Shown here one piece after another: positions 11,281 to 23,499 of a stretch of DNA of 64,000 bases. Origin of the DNA: Parus major (lineage: Eukaryota; Chordata; Aves; Passeriformes; Paridae); NCBI RefSeq assembly GCF_001522545.3, contig NC_031768.1, forward strand, positions 7,811,555-7,875,554, written 5' to 3'. The notes under the pieces are model-generated. The model was not told the DNA's origin. It was given only the letters and a program-made list of their open reading frames with translations, and made no database searches. The first letter of the stretch is position 1; each line of letters starts with the position of its first letter. The translations under genes and the position numbers were made by a program.

Positions 11281-14100
11281 GGAGCTTTTCACAGGCCTGC
11301 TCTTCTCCAATCCGGGAAGAGGTAAGTCATCATTATCTGAGGGGCACCGAGGGTGCTCATCAGCAGCCGGAGCCTGGCGACGGCCGTCAGTCAGGCTGGC
11401 GTTCAACACCTCGCCTCCCGGCAGAGGAACATCCAGCACCACACCGGCAGCCGTGCAGCTGGCAGATTTCATCAGGATAAGGGACAGCTAAAAGAACAAC
11501 ATTCCTGTTTCCTCTGCAGTACCCTCTAGAGGAGCTGATCCCGCCAGGGCCAGCTTCCACTGCACCAGCCAGCCCCAGGAGGAGGAGGATCACCAGGAGG
11601 AGAAGTCACGCTCCCCTTGCCTGCTTCACTTCAAACCTGCAGGCTGGTCCTGCAGGGCATGGAGGAGCTGGCTCATCTCATCTCTGTAGCCACTCCTGGG
11701 CTTGTCTGGGCTCAGGACATTAGCCCTGGGCATCACGGCTACAGGAAGTCTGGATAGCAATAAAGAGTGCTTAATTTTCAGCTGGGCTTAAAACCACGAC
11801 AACAGCACAATGCTTCTTTGAACTTCACTTGTACTCCTTGATCTTCTTCTCATGGACTCATTATAGGAAGAATGCAGAAGTTCCTACAACACCCAGCAGA
11901 TGGAAAAATATGTCAAAGGCAAAATGGCACAGACAGTCACAGGAAAATCAGAAAAAAGGGAAGTAAATTCCAAAGACTCTACTCAGTTTTTATTTTGGTT
12001 TTACTCAGGGGAGGTATTTTTAAGTTCAGCAAGATTTATTAAGCACAGAGTGAAGGCCTCAGATTTCAGTGGGTTGTTAAGGAAAATGTAACCTCCAAAC
12101 TTTCTCAGAAATAAAAATAGAAGGTATTAAAGTATTCAGTGGAGAGAATAATCTTTCTCCTCTGTCTATGAAGTATGAGAAGGGCACTGAGGGAGAGGGT
12201 ACTCATCTGCAATGCTACACAACCTAGGACAGGCACAGAGAGCCCTTGTGTTGCTGAAGGCCAAATAAGCCTTCAAAAACCTTGGATAAGTAATGTATTA
12301 ACATCCTGCCTAATGTTATGCAGCAACAATAGTGAAAAAACACAAGTGGCTACAAGCAAAATGATATTGCAGCCTGTGTCTGCCCCTTGTGTACCCTCTC
12401 TCGGAGGGCTGTGGATCACATGGCAGGATGTGCCCTTGTAAAGTCAGCAGGCGTGGCTCTGCCCTGATGAACCTCTTACAACTGCAACTAAGTGGCTTTT
12501 AATGTTAAAGTTTATTAAATAAAGAATGAATTCTCAGCCAAGCACAAGGGCACATCTTGGTAAAATGCAATGATAAGATCAGTATGTGCAAGGCACCAGG
12601 AAGAAGAGGAGATGGACTTCATCCCAAATCCCTCCAATGCCTTCTCGTGTTCCTTCCCCTGCTGCACTGCCGAAAGGCACAGCCCATCTCCCTTCCTGCG
12701 CTTTGTCTGGGGAGAGCCCCTGTGGCAGGGACACTGCGAAAAGAGAGACCACAGCAACCAGATCAAAAGACCTCTCCATGATCTCCAGCCATCTCTGACC
12801 TTGAGGCATCCAGGGTGAATCAGAGCCAGGAAGGGCAATGTGTGAGAGTCCATCTGATCTGCTCATGGGGAAGGTGCTGGCAGCCACCACATGGGCCGTG
12901 GATCCGGCCATCTGCCGCAGACACGGGGGAGCTGAGTGGAGGCCCAGCTGGCCAACAGGCTGGTGCCTCTGAAAGTGAGGAAGGTTTGCAGGTTCAGCAC
13001 AGATGGTCCCAGGAGAAGAAGGAATTGCTCAGACATGGAGTTTTTTCTGTGCCTCTGGGACATGATGGAAACCAAGCTCGCAGGTGAGCCAGGTGAGATG
13101 TTTTGCTGTCCTGGTGGAATGTTAGCTTAGAGGTCTAAGCACCATCTTGACCCTTTCTCCTTATTACCAAAAGCCATGGAATTGCTTTTCCTGCTTAAGC
13201 AGGAGCAGGCAGAGCTGGGGTCTCTGGCATGTACAACTTTACTTACCCGAAAAGCCTTGACCACTGCCCTTTGGTATTCCTTGTGAGGACCCCTCAACAG
13301 TGGGGAGAGGGGGAAAGAGCAGGTACAGAATCAATAGCACTGGGCATTTACTAACAACTGCAGGCTCAGGAGGATGAAGCAGGATATATCAGATCCTTTG
13401 ACCAGGGGGTACTTGCTATGTTTCTCTGACATTGGTGCTCGGGGAATGGTGTAGAGGATAGCTGCCTAGAAACACATTTGCTGAGCTATTTGCTTAAACT
13501 ACAGAGTCACTTGGGCACCATCATCAGAAGGAAAGCCATGAGCTCCTTTGCCAAGAAACTATTGATAATGCCCTTGAAGAGAAATCTTAAAGCTCTAGGC
13601 CCATTTGCTGAGCCTCCTTCTCCACATTAAGAGTGATTATAGTATTTAAGGAGTAAGGACAGTAAGATTTAGGATCACAGTTAAAAAAACTCCAACTCGA
13701 TAATGACACAAAGCCAAAGATGAAGAAGAGGCACTCATATTACAACAAATACTCAAAATACAGCAATTTCACAATTTGGCCATGATTAAGACTATTTTTT
13801 TCTTGACTATCTAAACAAAAAAATGGCTCCACCATACATCAGCAGAGTGAAAATGCTGCTGAGATGTTCCTCAGTGTGTGCCTGGGGATAGCAGGCAATT
13901 TAATCTCCGAGGTTTTAATTCATACTAAATGACAGATGCATGTCCTGAATGTCTTCTAATGAGATGAGATTTGCCCAGATTCTCTTCCTTTAATACCATA
14001 GCTGTTCAAAGAAGCTGGAACAAGAAATCTGCCCAGGGGCTACCTGCAGATGTAATACAGTGTTTTGTAGAGTGTCCTTTGTTGTTTTGCAGGATGCTCT
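11281..14100. other. Unassigned non-coding sequence
   Basis: No supported gene. 11280-11650 is GC-richer with mirrored short frames. 12550-13090 has several overlapping frames (112 codons minus, 90 plus) without domain character. 13640-14100 is AT-rich. No repeat family was recognised. Confidence 0.5.
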
Positions 14101-14590
14101 GGATGATGCATTTTTGGTGAATTTATTTACATTTGGAATAAAGTCCTCATAGTGGTCCTATCCTATCCCATTTGGAAATACTTCATTTGGTGCCTCCTGT
14201 GGCTTCTTTTCAGTATTTTCTTGTTTTTCATTTTAGACTTAAAAATATTTATGGACTCTTAGCTATTTCTTGGCGATTAAACTGCTCCTTCTGGATCCCT
14301 GAAACATTTTTGTCAGAGAAAATATTTCTGCTGTGGCAGACCAGACCGGAGCCTTGTTTTGGTGGAACCATTGCTTAGGTGTCTTCCCCTCAACCCTTTC
14401 AGTATTTACAAGCTCTCTCTTAGCTGCAATATCCAGTGCCTTTCTCCTAGAAAAGCATGTCCTCTTTTCTATAATTTCCTTTTGCCACCTACAGATCGTT
14501 TTACAATCTGTCAGCCATTTACAACTCCCTCTCATCTCATGCTTTCTCTCATCCCACTCCACTGTGCTTTTGTCAGTCATTCCTTGTCTT
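14101..14590. other. AT-rich unassigned stretch
   Basis: AT-rich unique sequence with ATTTATTTACATTTGG and TTAAAAATATTTATGG words around 14120-14250, then increasingly pyrimidine-rich on the plus strand. A 105-codon minus frame (14263-14580) has no recognisable motif and mirrors plus-strand frames. Confidence 0.4.
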
Positions 14591-14661
14591 CCCTAGCTCC
14601 TCTTCTGTTTCTGTATCTTCTGCTTCCCTCCTTTGCCATCGTGACATCCCTCTTGTAACAG

Positions 14662-15495
14662 ATGTCCCTCTGCCTCCTCCTTTCCCCTCTGTACTGTGGC
14701 TATGACCCAGAACTACCTGACTTCCTACCCTGGGCAGGTCTTCTCGTCTTCTTATCTCCTCCTGGCCCTTGTCAGAAATACCCTAAATGTCTGTTGTTCC
14801 TTTGGATCAAAGACAAAGCCACCCCAGCATCCCCCAGTCCTCTCCTTGTGCGAGCTGCCTGGGGAGAGAGCTGCAGGCTCAGGGGAGGATGCAGCCCCAT
14901 CCCTCCTCAGCACAAGGAACAGCCTTCCTGGCTTTGGACCCTAAGGAGAAGAGGAGGAATGAAAGATAAGCTGGCTCTCTTCAGGCTTGTCACCTGTGCC
15001 TTGTTACTGTTCCTCACATCCCCCAGCCTGCCCTGCAGATACCAGCTAGCATTTACCTCAGACCATTCAAATGATCAGCATAAACCAGGTGCTCTCACCC
15101 CTATTTGCCTTGGGGAGATTGTTGCTTCTAGGCCTGAAGGAGTGCCTGCATTCCCTAAAGCTGGGTTGTTTTCCTCAGATACACTATTTTGTTTAATGAA
15201 AGGTGCTATCCCTGCCTACATCTCTTTGACCCTTTTTGGCAAAGGCACGCTGAGGTATAATTTCCCTGGTTTCCTCCCTGAAATACATTTGTTTTGTCTC
15301 CTCTCTTCCACTCAAAGAGAGTCCTCTCAGACAGGACAGGCTTCAAGACATCTTTCTGGGAGCAGCATCGCTGTTCTGTCTCTCCTGCTGGTGAAATTCT
15401 TGTCAATGGAAGGGCCCCTACCACACTGTCATGAGCAGGAACAGATCACACATCAGCTCTCTAGAAAACCAGACAGAGAGTCTCCCTCCAGCTGA
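14662..15495 (+). other. 277-codon open frame, probably non-coding
   Basis: This is one of the two longest open frames of the window. The deduced product would begin with a hydrophobic stretch rich in Leu, Pro and Cys and has no domain, repeat or family that I recognise. The start context is weak (C at -3, T at +4). The plus strand is strongly pyrimidine-rich through 14590-14800, which removes stop codons by composition alone. A second plus frame (14696-14944) runs through the same DNA. A single-exon lineage-specific gene or a lncRNA exon cannot be excluded, but chance is likelier. Confidence 0.2.
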
Positions 15496-16195
15496 GATAC
15501 GAGGACTACCTGCTGCCAAAGTAGGAGAATACTTCCAAAGTAGTTGACTAGAAAATATTACTACCAAGCTCATCCCCATGCTCCCACGGGGTTTGAAGTA
15601 GTGATGGTCAATGCAATTAGGCTGTGGCAGGGTTGCAGTATGAAAACTGTGCCCTACTCAATACTACCAGGATTACCGGGTCCTGAGGCCACAAAGTCCA
15701 CAAGACTCATTTTGTGTTCTGTTTTGTGTGTCTCCTCTGCTGACTCTGTTTGCCTCTGTCTCCAGCAGTAGGGAATCCTTATCTGCATGGAGACCGGCCT
15801 CTGCTGCTCCTCTTTTTCCCCACAAAGCTGGAGGTGGGCAGAGCCCATGGGCAGGCAGGAGACCAAGAGGAGAGTGGGTGAGGGAGAAGATTACCCTGAG
15901 GAAGGGAGCTGCCAGGGGTTGGGGTGTGAGGGAAAGGAGAGGCTGCACCAAGCCTCTGGTGCCACGTGCTCCACAGGTATTGCCAGGTGATGCAGTCTCT
16001 CAGGAGGGTTCTACTGTCCCTGTAAACTGAACTAGCTAAGTATTAGGAACTAGGGATGGATAAAAAGTGAGACTTGCCTTCACCTGGACCTTGCCAGCTT
16101 AAACCTTTGTCCCAGAGGCTCAGCAAAAGCATAATACTTGATAATTCTGTGGCCCTTCTCTTGGTATCGGTGTCATGAAAGATTCAAATGGCATT
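15496..16195. other. Unassigned non-coding sequence
   Basis: Unique mixed-composition DNA. Mirrored frames at 15673-16030 (92 codons minus, 100 plus) are not supported as genes. Confidence 0.5.
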
Positions 16196-16199
16196 GTCC

Positions 16200-16340
16200 A
16201 CCTACAAAGCTTTTGCAGAATGAATCAGTTTTCCTATGTGCCTGACTTGACACACATTCCCCGACCACTTGGAGGTCACAAATTTAATTAAACCTCAGTG
16301 AATAGTAGCAGACCTCACAGAAATAAAGGCCTTAATCCAA
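16200..16340. promoter_or_regulatory. Short constrained-looking AT-rich block
   Basis: AAATTTAATTAAACC, GAATAGTAGC and CCTTAATCCAATCAAG words occur in unique sequence without frame or repeat. Homeodomain and PBX-like (ATCAA) sites are readable; function is inference. Confidence 0.25.
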
Positions 16341-16765
16341 TCAAGCCACATTTGTACTCCCTGTACAGCATCAAGCACGACCAAAGCAGAAGGGACAGAC
16401 CGTGGCGAGCTAGAAGGGCCCCAAGAAGTTCCTCTGTACAGCACCATTTATGGATGATAATGTGATTGTGACACTTGCAGACAATACCAGCAATTTCTCA
16501 AATGGGAGGTCCAAGGCTTGGTATTATCATGCTCAGCTAGTGCCAGAAACATGGGAAAGATCACAGCTAGTTCTGGGAGTAAAATGCCTAGGGCTCACAG
16601 GAGAGCTATCATTTGTCAGGTGGAGATCAACTTTAACAGGAGCTGGGACAAATCTCTCACCAAAGTCACTGCCTTGCTCCTATCTGTGACTTTTGGGGGA
16701 AACTCATCCACTCTTTTCTGTTAAAAATAAAACAAAATAGGGAAGAGTAGAAGCAGCTTGTTATC
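16341..16765. other. Unassigned non-coding sequence
   Basis: Short frames only (79 codons at 16450-16689 plus). No recognisable element. Confidence 0.45.
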
Positions 16766-16769
16766 CTAG

Positions 16770-17110
16770 GAAGTGCTTTTAATCTGCCTGTGCAATAGTA
16801 ATTAATTTTGCATAATGTCTCATGCTGCATTTCACCCTGGAGGAGGCAATGCCTGATGTGTGGGCCAGGTGATTCATTGGTGATCAGAGGAGCCAGCTGT
16901 ATTTCTTCTGGAGCTGACAGAAAAGTCTGCTGAAATTTTGAGAGGAGGAAAATGTGACAATGTCATCATAAGTTGCTCATCTTCAACATATGCATCAGTC
17001 AACATTTGCAGAGAGTTGAAATTTTAGCAAGGAATGGGAAATTCCTTTGCTAAAGAATTCTCGAATTCACCCCAAGTATAAAATTCCTACTATCCCAGTA
17101 TAGTAAATTT
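16770..17110. promoter_or_regulatory. AT-rich motif block, candidate enhancer
   Basis: AGTAATTAATTTTGCATAAT (about 16797-16816) places a TAATTAAT homeodomain core next to an octamer-like TTTGCATAA. Further TGCAT, GTCATCAT and GTGACAATG words follow in unique sequence with no frame. Candidate regulatory element by texture only. Confidence 0.3.
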
Positions 17111-17945
17111 CACTAATCAGATTAAGGAAGATGCAGTCTGTAAGTAGAATTGTAGGGGGCTTTGAGGCATTTTCTGGGTGCTGCTAACTGTCAAAATATT
17201 AGTAAATTGTGCCTTAACATTCTACAGTTATACTATAACAAACTATAACAGGAATGAGATAGGTATGCAGTGTCGGGAGCTGGTTCCCGATGGCAGGTCC
17301 TGGTTAGGAGAAAAGGCATTTGAAATGGGTAGCAAGGCAGTGTCAAAGGATCTCATTGTTGGACACCTCAAGGGAAGGCAGGAACTAAGAGCTCTGTGCT
17401 TCACAGAAGCCTTCATCCATCCTGCTCAGAAACCAGACGGAAAACAGAATGGGAATTATTCCTGCTCCTTGTTACTCAGACTGAAGTAGTAGAGAGCATG
17501 CTGATCTTGCTGTTTAATGCTCTACAGAGAGTAAAAGATAGTGCTTGCCCCAAAAAGCACAACTTTTGCTTCATGTATTTTTGTAGGCAGAGCTGAAGTT
17601 TTGCTGCACCTTTCCTTGTGCTGGTGGAGGAGGGGAGAACGTAAGAAAATTGGTTTCATTGGAATCACTCAGCTCAAAAGATGGAGCTTTAAAATGGAGA
17701 GAGTGAGAGAGAGAAAAAAACTCTAATGAAAACTGTAATGTTTTACAAACCACTTCACCTGCCTGATGAGCAGCCTGGGATCAGCTGCAGTGTACATGGG
17801 ATAGTGCCCTGGCCATTCTTCCCCAGGAATGTGCTCAGGAGAAGTCTCCTGCCACAGGCCAGACTGAGCAGACTGCAGTCACACCCAGCTCTTGGAGCTG
17901 CTCTGGGCTCCCTGTGTATGCTCGAGTTCAATAGGCTTTGCCCCT
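17111..17945. other. Unassigned non-coding sequence
   Basis: Frames of 60-103 codons (17178-17489 plus is the longest) have no domain character. No transposon or RNA gene recognised. Confidence 0.45.
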
Positions 17946-17949
17946 CTGC

Positions 17950-18260
17950 TCATTCCACTGATTAAAAGTAATCTTTTTTTTTAAGCCACCAGCATGTGAG
18001 CCACAAGGATTCGTTCATTATTGCTCAGCCGTGCTGCGAGATGCTGTCTAGAAGTAATTAATTGGGCAATGCTTTGGAAATGTGGAGGAAAAATATTTTC
18101 AGGGGAAAAAATTAGTGCAGGAAGAGGGGGAGAGGATTGGCTTTTCCCTTTGAAGTGAGGATTTTTTGCTGAGAGGGAGGGAGGCACAGCCAGAGAAACA
18201 AACCCTCTCATAATTTTACAGCGTTATTCTCCACAGCTGTATGTATAAACTTCAGCCTGT
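17950..18260. promoter_or_regulatory. Constrained-looking AT-rich block
   Basis: ATTAAAAGTAAT, GTTCATTATTGC, AAGTAATTAATTGGG and GAAAAATATTTTC words lie in unique sequence, with a short T run near 17971-17980. TAATTAATT at about 18055 is a strong homeodomain-type core. No frame overlaps it convincingly. Confidence 0.3.
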
Positions 18261-18540
18261 TTTTTTTGCTTCATTTTAAAAATACCCTTAGGAGCTGGAC
18301 TTTGTTAATGAGAACTTCTTGTGGGAAAATTTGTTTTTCAGGAGAGGGAACCGTGTCCCTGTTGCAAACCCTCCCCTCTAGCTCAGTGCTTGCAAAGGGG
18401 CAGCCCTGGGAGATCCCCACCACCGTACAGTGTGTGGCTCTCGGTGTCGTTTGCAGAACATCTGCTCCTTTCCAGCCAAACCTCAAATAATCCTGCAACT
18501 TTAACAGGAAACACAAGTTCATGCAAGGAAAAAAGGGTGG
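18261..18540. other. Unassigned non-coding sequence
   Basis: Mixed sequence with opposing frames of 74-91 codons and no recognisable domain. Confidence 0.4.
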
Positions 18541-18544
18541 AGAC

Positions 18545-18760
18545 CCAGCAGCTGTCAGGAAGGCCTATTTATATCCAGACTGCCAGCGCTGAGTGACGTC
18601 GGTAATTCCCTGGTGAGGCCTCTTGCCCAGCTCAGCATCAGCTGCGCTGTTCTCTCTGGCCATGGGATTAAATGGCACTAAATCTGAATTAACTTTTGAC
18701 AAAAATGCCTTCAAAAATGCAAAGTCTTCTGCTTTCTGCCCTGACTTGAGCCTGGGAGTC
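18545..18760. promoter_or_regulatory. MEF2-like and CRE-like motifs in unique block
   Basis: CTATTTATAT (18565-18574) differs by one base from the MEF2 consensus CTATTTATAG and also resembles a TATA box. TGACGTCG (18594-18601) is a CREB/ATF site with one mismatch to TGACGTCA. A TAAATCTGAATTAAC stretch follows. About 30 bp separates the two first motifs, a spacing seen in compact promoters and enhancers. No island or spliced exon is evident, so an enhancer is as likely as a promoter. Confidence 0.3.
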
Positions 18761-19645
18761 TGGGTTCCATCAACTTGCCCTGAGAAGGTGGCTCTTAGCA
18801 GGCTGTTTTTTGCAGTCACCCATTTTCACAGGGGTCCTGTGGATTGGAGATCCACAAGCACTAGTAAGCTGGCAGCACTCTAAAATGAAGTGATTCTTCA
18901 TCCCAAAATGATGAATAATGAATTGGGAACTCAGACAAAAAATGGGGAGCCTCTGGAGAAGGGAGGGATGTACCAGGAACTATCAAGGGAGCTAAAGGAA
19001 GAGGGGACAATTTTTTCCAGAGGCAGTCAGTGTATATGTGAAGTCTCCAGTCAAATCAGACACTGTGGATTCAAGAGTAGAGACACTGGAATGGAGTACT
19101 TTGCATGCCTTTAGTAGGTTTTGAACTTGGGACCACATGAGAAATTGACTTTTTGTTTTGCAACAGGGAATTTTGCAAATCCAGTAAAGAAAATGGAGTG
19201 TGCCTCTTCAAAGACCACCATCTCCTATGACTTTTTGTCACTCACCTGTCATCACTGACTCATCTGTCAGAGATGGCACATATCCAGATGAGAGGGCTGT
19301 AGAAATTGCTGGGAGAAGGAATTATGGTAATATAAATAATAATTAGCAAAAATAAAATACTGCCACTCCCTGTGTCCATCCACTTGAGAGCTGTCCAGGC
19401 CCTGACAGTGTTTCAGGCAAGCAGCCTTGTCATCCATGGCCTGAAAGAGGCATAAAAGTGGTCCCTCTGCTTCCCAGGGATTTGGCCCAAGCCACCATGT
19501 CCCACCGTGAGGTCTCCGTGATGCCAGGCTCCCTGCAGGCAGTGATGGTAACAGCTTTGGCACACCAGGAAAACAGGCAGGACTTGGGGATTTTTGGGTT
19601 CGTGGGTGATCTGGGGTTCTTTTGAAAAAAGGAATGATGTGGCAT
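18761..19645. other. Unassigned non-coding sequence
   Basis: No gene, RNA or repeat recognised. A short A/T-rich stretch (19321-19360) contains AATAATAATT-type words. Confidence 0.45.
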
Positions 19646-19649
19646 TGAA

Positions 19650-20800
19650 GTAGAAAGAGGAGTTTATAAAAGAGTGTTGTTTATTTGTGCATCTGTGGCT
19701 TTAAAGGAGCATTTCGTTCCGGGTTGAAAGGGCTTGGCTGGGGCTGCGAGTTCAGCTTTGTTTTCAGCCTGTTCTGTGGGCTGCGTTTAATTGCGCTGTT
19801 GCACCATGTTTTCATGCTATTTTAAGAAAGCGTGTGTACTCATCAACATTATCAGGGGAGCACAGATTCCCAGAAGTAGCCCTCGTCGCAAAGGAGCGGA
19901 CAAACCTCCTCAAATATCCCGGGCGGGTAGGCTGATCGGCCTCCCCCTCCCTACAGCTCCCCTCTGCCCTCCTTGTGCCCCCCATCAATAATCTGCCTGC
20001 TTTCGCCAGCAGTGACGCTTATCGGAAAGGGCAGCTCAGTGAACTGGCAGGGACACGATTCGAAGGTCATCCAGGAATCCCCAGCCACGGGCCAGCCCAC
20101 CCTGGGCCTCCCGGGCAGCCCAGGGCAGAGGGCTGGGAATCAGCCCCACCGCCGCCCGGGGAGGGAGAAGAATAGGGTAAAGAGAGGGCAGAAAGAGAGA
20201 GAGAGAACAAAAGCGCTTGAGGCACTTAAATAGCGCTTGGGATGGTTGTTGTGATGGGGCCTGGGCCCTTTTGGATGCTGCTGCTGACACTTTTAAACGA
20301 GCTGACAGCCCCGGTTCTAGAGGATTATGTTCAGTAGCGACTTGCTGTCCCTGCCAGTAGGCACAAACAAATAGCTTATTACATCGGGGCCAATGTTATC
20401 GAAATGGCTTTAAAAAAGCAGTCAGCTTTAGTCTCCCTCTGCTCATTAGAAACTGCGGTTAATCACTTGCTGTGAAAAGGCTCACTACCAACTTGCTTAC
20501 TCCTCCAGCCCTTCTTTTCTGCCCTTCTCACAAGTAAATCCCTTATTCAGCTGGTCCGTCCCCCTGCCATCAAGTAATTCCGTACGCCTGCCACCCACTC
20601 TGCCTGGATTAACCTCAGGTGGTCACTACATTGCACGGTTCTTGAAAAGCGCTGCCTCTGAGCAACCTCTTTTTGCTTTTTATTCCTAAGCCTGAGTTTT
20701 AAAATCCCTCTGTGTATCTTGAACCTGCAAGACTCTTTCCCCCCAGGCTCTGCTAGCAGTTAAATCGCCTCTTGTTTCTCTTAAGTCCCCGCCTTACCAA
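19650..20800. promoter_or_regulatory. Long constrained-looking block with CpG-rich centre
   Basis: 19650-19925 has TTGTTTATTTGTGC (forkhead-like), GTTTAATTGCGC and scattered CpGs. 19925-20170 is GC-rich. 20280-20490 is AT-rich and unique with TAGCTTATTACATC, AATGTTATCGAAATG and GGTTAATCACTTG words. The retained CpGs inside AT-rich context and the lack of repeats suggest constraint. The mirrored frames 19973-20233 plus and 20036-20290 minus are not supported as genes. Confidence 0.35.
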
Positions 20801-21000
20801 GCTGGATGTGTGAAGAACGCCGATGGGGAGGGAGGCAGTGACTTCTGGTTCCCCAGCTGTGCTGGGCACCTTCTCCACTGGCTGCTGGCTCTGACAGCAA
20901 GGGCTGCTTTCTCAAAATCCTTGCTCCATTGGGTGTGCTTGGTGCCACCCACCTGAGCTTTCATGCAACCGGAGCCCAGATGTACCTTGCACATGCTGCT

Positions 21001-21248
21001 GGCCACCCCACAGCCACAGCCACAGCCACAGCCACCCCACAGGCACAGCCACCCTACAGCCGCCCCACAGCCACAACCACCCCACAGCCACCCTACAGCC
21101 ACAGCCTACAGCCACCCCACAACCACCCCACAGCCACAGCCACCCTACAGGCCCCCCACAGCCACCACCACCCTACAGCCACAGCCACCCCACCACCACC
21201 CCACAGGCACAGCCACCCTACAGGCACAGGTACAGCCACAGGCACAGC
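21001..21248. repeat. Degenerate CAGCCAC-type minisatellite
   Basis: About 250 bp made of interleaved units CAGCCA (6 bp) and CCACCCCACAG / CCACCCTACAG (about 11-12 bp) with substitutions. The plus strand holds almost no T and the minus strand almost no A, so all frames stay open. This explains the apparent 172-codon plus frame at 20963-21481 and the Gly-Trp-rich minus frames near 20794-21115, which should not be read as proteins. The degeneracy suggests an old, length-variable array. Confidence 0.9.
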
Positions 21249-23495
21249 CTTGTCCTGATGTGGAAATGGAGGTTTCTCTGGATAGGAAAGCAGGTCTTAC
21301 CTTCCGATGTCTTAATTGGGAAGCTGCCATGGCCACAGCTCCCACTGTGGAAATCTGGGGGCTTCCAGAGGCTTTATGCTTTTGTTGTCTGGTGCTTGGT
21401 GTGTACTCTTGCTGTGCTGGAGGAGGCAATGGCTGTGAGTTTGGCTGTGAGGAAGGCAGGAGAGCTCAACATGTGCTGTGACTGGAAAAGCAACCTAGGA
21501 TTTTGAATGGAGGCAGAGGCAGGGGACACTGTCTTGTATGTTAGATGTCAAGTGATGGTACTAGCATCCAGTGTGGGGACTTTTTGATCACCTCTCTGAT
21601 TTGTTAATCTACCTATTTGTTTGTCTATCTGATTTGTTTACTAAAAGCCCCAAGACAACGGGTAGAAAATAAAGAAAGTAATGCTCTGGGCCCAATGTGC
21701 TACTAATGTAACCACAATGGTTCTAACCTCTGCCCAAACCAGAAAGGCTTTCCTTCTCCAAGGTGCTGTAGGACCAGTGAGACTCCCACATGTACTGTAG
21801 AGACAATAATATTTCAGGGGAGTGTGGCAACTCTGCTTTGTACTGAAAAGTCTCAGCTATTGGGACATGATCTTTATCTGTGTCACTGTGAGCCTGCAAG
21901 ATCTCCTGTGTGGAATGGAACTGCCTACAAAGGCTCAGCTGCAAATGGCAGTGTGACTTTTACTGAATCCCAGTGACCACAAAGCAAGGAAGATGGTCCA
22001 TTTAGCTTCCAGCCATCCTCTGGCTCCCTTATGGTGTGTGCTGCTGCTTACCTGCAGAGCTGCCAGCAAAATGTACCTGCTCTGTTCACAACTGCTCTTT
22101 ACAGCTGGTGCCTCTGGTTTGTGAAGGTTTCCTGAATTTGTAGAGCTTCTCTGATGTCATCTGCTGAAGATCCCACACATGGAAATCCAAGCTTTGGCTT
22201 GTCTCCTTTTCAGGCAATGCACAAACCTGTGCACTTGTGACAAGCCCCAAGGAGGGAGGCCTAAGCGAGACCTGGTGGCACCATCCATGGGCCACCATTC
22301 TGGCTGGTCCCCAAGCCTTCAGTGCCACTTGAGCAGCAGAGAGAGCCACCCACCCTGTGCCTGCCTGGGGCACTTTGCTGCAGCTGGGCTGTAAGGGCAG
22401 CCCTGGGGCTTTGGGTGCAGGCACTGATTTCCTGCCCTGCCTTTTGGTGCCTTGCAAAGGCATCACTCGGTGCTCACGGCTGACATGGTGGCACGTGGAG
22501 GTCCTGCTGCAGGTCATGCAGAGGTGGCTCTTGAGCTGGCGCATGAGGAAATCCCCTTGCATGAGGAACAGGGACAGCCTGGCAGTGGGGAGGGCTGGCC
22601 TGTGCCAAGCACTGCTCCACGGCTCCACTGATGTGCGAGCAGGCACAGGACACGGAGGGAGCAGCCAAGTGAGACTCAGCTCAGGCTTTCCCTGGTTTTC
22701 AGCAGGATTATCCTGCACGGCAGCATTTTTAAGCATTTCACTCTTTCATTTAGTGCATTGCAGTGCAGCTGCTCATGGAGTTTCAGAGAGTGTGCAAACC
22801 TCTGCTCTGACTCCTGGAGTCAGAAATAAAATAAAACCACTTTTTTCCACAACTGCATGGATGTTTTCCCTCAGTGAATTCACACAAAATTAATTACAAC
22901 ACCTTACTTTGGATATTCTTGTATACTTTGGAGTGTCTCCTGCAGGCTCCCCGAGGCCACTGAGACAGCAGCACAACCATTCTGGGGTTTGGTGCCGTAA
23001 CACACGTGGACCTGTTTTGGCCGAGGGAGGAGGAGCGCTCACACGGGACAGGGAGGCCCCTGTGCCTGGCAGCCTGCGTGCGAGGAAGGACAGGCAGCTT
23101 TAAGACCTTCCTCTACTGCTGAGGCAGCTGGGGCTGGCCTGCTGCCCGAGTATAAACTAAAGCAGCTTCACAACTGGTTTAATTTATGTCCGATTGCCAG
23201 TAGCCCCGGGGCATTTCTGTCAGCCGAGGCTCAACCAGCTGTAACACCATCCTGGTTTCTGCTTCTCCTCTCGGTGCTCGCTGCTTCTGCCAGTGGCTGA
23301 GCAGGATCAGGGTGCAAGTGGCCCCAGTGTGAGTTCTTCTCAGCAGAACATCTTCAGGACATCTGTGCTGATCACCTTGCAATCTCCTGGCCAGGTAACA
23401 GCCTGTGTTTCCACCCTGCTGTATGCAAAGCACTTCCTTCTCATATTTGTGGCGGTGCTTCACGATCTGTATCTATACGTATGACGTGAGCAGCG
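21249..23495. other. Unassigned non-coding sequence
   Basis: The largest frames, 22086-22736 minus (216 codons) and 22357-22893 plus (178 codons), overlap on opposite strands, lack any recognisable domain and lie in GC-rich DNA. No RNA gene or transposon was recognised. Confidence 0.5.
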
Positions 23496-23499
23496 AGCT

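Noticed and set aside
20963..21481. 172-codon plus frame rich in Pro, Gln and His, and Gly/Trp-rich minus frames
   Set aside because: They are translations of the minisatellite at 21001-21248, which has no stop codons in several frames because of its composition.
22086..22893. 216-codon minus and 178-codon plus frames
   Set aside because: They overlap on opposite strands in GC-rich DNA, with no recognisable motif and no splice or promoter support.
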